A DNA stretch of 15,175 nucleotides from Alterinioella sp963975135 (lineage in GTDB: Bacteria > Pseudomonadota > Alphaproteobacteria > Rhodobacterales > Rhodobacteraceae). Under the pieces are notes generated by a model. That model worked only from the letters and a program-made list of their open reading frames with translations, had not been told where the DNA came from and searched no databases. The stretch lies in NCBI GenBank assembly GCA_963975135.1, contig CAXBGQ010000032.1, forward strand, positions 1 to 15,175, given 5' to 3'. A program made the position numbers and the translations under genes. Each line of letters starts with the position of its first letter. Positions within the stretch are counted from its first letter, which is position 1. Positions 13,905 through 15,175 of this stretch are shown here, piece after piece.

Positions 13905-13923
13905 GCGCCCGACAGGAGGGCGC
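13905..13923 (-). promoter_or_regulatory. Hairpin immediately upstream of the LysE-type start codon
   Basis: GCGCCC (13918-13923 on the minus strand) can pair with GGGCGC (13905-13910) around a 7-nt loop, and the 3' arm touches the ATG. No Shine-Dalgarno sequence is apparent between. It might limit initiation or make it depend on translation arriving from cca; the stem is only 6 bp and could be chance in GC-rich DNA. Confidence 0.25.
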
Positions 13924-13936
13924 GGGCGCGGCGCTG

Positions 13937-15091
13937 TCAAGCCAGCAGATCGGCCTTGGTGAGGGAAAAATCGGAGGCGATCCAGCGCGCCTCGACCGCG
14001 CGCAGGGCCTGACCGAGATCGGGGCCGGACAGGCCCGCAGCCTTCAGATCGGCGGCGCGCACCGGGCAGACCTGCGCCGCCCCGTGCGTGACGGCGGCAA
14101 GATCGGCCTTGGCCACGGCGGTCTCGAAAAGCGCCGCGCGCAGCAGCACCACATCGCGGCCCGCCTGTTCACCCATGAAATAGCCAAGAGCCCCCGCCCC
14201 CGCCGCATCGCCGATGCGCTTTTGCCGGTTGGCGATGCCGCTGGCCTGCGCCTTGCTGAGCCTGAGCGCGACCGCCATATCCTGTCCGCCCAGAAGCGCC
14301 AGCCGCCGGACCGGATCGGGGGCGAGATCTGCCTCACCCTCCAGATGGACCAGCAGCGGCAGCGCGGTCGCATCGGCCCCCGGCAGCACCCGCGCCAGCA
14401 CACCAGATTGCACCATCGCGGCCATGGCCGGGCCGGGGTCGGGGGCACCCAGCAGCTTGACCATCTCGGCCCCGACGCGTTCGCGCGAAAGCTTCTCCAG
14501 GCCACCCGCCATTTCGGCGCAGGCGGCCAGCCCGTCGGCATCGAGCCCCCCCGAAGGGTCGGCATAATGCGCGTGAAAGCGGAAAAACCGCAGGATGCGC
14601 AGGTAATCCTCGGCGATGCGATCATGCGGGTCACCGATGAACCGCACCCGGCGCGCCGTCAGATCCGAAATGCCGGTGCCAAGCGGGTCGATCACCGCGC
14701 CTCGCGCATCGGCATAAAGCGCGTTCATGGTGAAATCGCGGCGCAGGGCGTCCTCTTCGACCCGTTCGGAAAAGGCCACCACGGCGCGGCGGCCATCGGT
14801 CTCGACATCGCGGCGGAAGGTTGTCACCTCATGCGGAAACCCATCCGCCACCACGGTCACGGTGCCATGGTCGAAGCCGGTGGGGACCGGCTTCATATCA
14901 GCCGCCTCAGTGATCTGCATCACCTGTTCGGGACGCGCATCGGTGGCGATGTCGATATCGGTGACCGCGCGGCCGATGATGCCGTCGCGCACGCAGCCGC
15001 CAACGAAAAGGGCGTGAAAACCGGCCTGCTCCAACGCGGCACAGACGGCCTGTGTTGCCGGACGGGTGAGCCAGTTAGTTTGCAGAATCAT
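13937..15091 (-). CDS. cca: CCA tRNA nucleotidyltransferase
   Basis: This 384-residue class II nucleotidyltransferase adds or repairs the 3'-CCA end of tRNAs using CTP and ATP. The N-terminal catalytic head shows FVGGCVRD (29-36), the metal-binding pair D45 and D47 in TDIDIATDA, VTTFRRD (89-95) and the RRDFTMNAL motif (117-125), followed by the nucleotide-selecting segment EDYLRILRFFRFHAHY (about 161-176). The neck, body and tail region (about 180-384) is helical and less conserved. An HD domain, as in E. coli Cca, is not evident. The ATG overlaps the stop of the Nudix gene by 4 bp, a pairing I recall in Rhodobacterales. Poly(A) polymerase I is the main alternative, but its longer length and basic tail are absent here. 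Confidence 0.93.
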   Translation of the reverse strand: MILQTNWLTRPATQAVCAALEQAGFHALFVGGCVRDGIIGRAVTDIDIATDARPEQVMQITEAADMKPVPTGFDHGTVTVVADGFPHEVTTFRRDVETDGRRAVVAFSERVEEDALRRDFTMNALYADARGAVIDPLGTGISDLTARRVRFIGDPHDRIAEDYLRILRFFRFHAHYADPSGGLDADGLAACAEMAGGLEKLSRERVGAEMVKLLGAPDPGPAMAAMVQSGVLARVLPGADATALPLLVHLEGEADLAPDPVRRLALLGGQDMAVALRLSKAQASGIANRQKRIGDAAGAGALGYFMGEQAGRDVVLLRAALFETAVAKADLAAVTHGAAQVCPVRAADLKAAGLSGPDLGQALRAVEARWIASDFSLTKADLLA

Positions 15092-15175
15092 AACGCCACC
15101 CGGTCGGCCAGACCCTTGAGCATCCGCGCCGTTGCCCCCCAGATGTAATAGGGACCATAGGGGGCCACGTAAAAG
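15088..15175 (-). CDS. Nudix hydrolase (CoA pyrophosphatase type), C-terminal end only
   Basis: Only the last 28 codons are inside the window, reading FYVAPYGPYYIWGATARM and then LKGLADRVAL before TGA at 15088-15090. The YGPYYIWGATARM segment is characteristic of the C-terminus of NudL/YeaB-like CoA pyrophosphatases, in which a Trp-Gly-Ala-Thr block ends the Nudix domain. The Nudix box itself lies outside the window. The stop overlaps the cca ATG, so the genes are probably co-transcribed. The family call rests on this short tail and the cca neighbourhood. Confidence 0.75.
   Translation of the reverse strand, partial: FYVAPYGPYYIWGATARMLKGLADRVAL

Noticed and set aside
13862..15148. 428-codon + strand frame over cca
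   Set aside because: It is the complement of cca with its motifs intact on the other strand; the composition is that of a shadow frame.

Overview
The window looks like a chromosomal segment of an alphaproteobacterium of the order Rhodobacterales. It is GC-rich with GC-ending codons. It carries an RpsO tail, a MarR + OmpR-type regulator pair resembling Rhodobacter PetP/PetR, the xseB-ispA-dxs block, and a structured intergenic sequence that I recall from many Rhodobacterales genomes. The taxonomic call is inferred from gene content and protein style; no 16S or other marker is present.

Layout. At the left edge is the end of rpsO (+) with a strong intrinsic terminator. A gene-free gap of about 310 bp follows, then the convergent ilvE (-, branched-chain aminotransferase) with its own terminator-like hairpin. 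Divergent from ilvE is a tightly packed + strand cluster (1580-7749): marR/petP - petR - two tandem histone-deacetylase-family genes - xseB - ispA - dxs. Junctions overlap by 4 bp or are separated by 4-24 bp, so the seven genes probably form one operon with translational coupling. After dxs come a hairpin with a short T-run and a GC-rich hairpin array. From there to the right edge every gene is on the - strand, read right to left: a Nudix hydrolase tail - cca - LysE/RhtB exporter - two half-size ABC exporters - a small VOC/glyoxalase-fold protein - an RlmD/RumA-type rRNA uracil methyltransferase.

How the genes work together. ispA and dxs are isoprenoid genes: DXS commits pyruvate and glyceraldehyde-3-phosphate to the MEP pathway, and IspA makes farnesyl diphosphate for quinones and, where present, carotenoids or bacteriochlorophyll side chains. 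The PetP/PetR pair ahead of them is, in Rhodobacter capsulatus, tied to cytochrome bc1 and respiratory/photosynthetic growth, so the cluster could link quinone precursor supply with electron-transport regulation; that link is inference. The two deacetylase paralogues in between have intact zinc and catalytic residues, but their substrates cannot be read from the sequence. On the other strand, cca, the Nudix gene and the methyltransferase are RNA/nucleotide housekeeping genes, and the two ABC proteins probably form a heterodimeric exporter.

I found no IS element, prophage, CRISPR array, toxin-antitoxin module or defence island. The most noteworthy features are the regulator-deacetylase-isoprenoid operon, the tandem deacetylases with an exact 37-nt shared tract over the zinc-binding motif, and the structured intergenic element after dxs.
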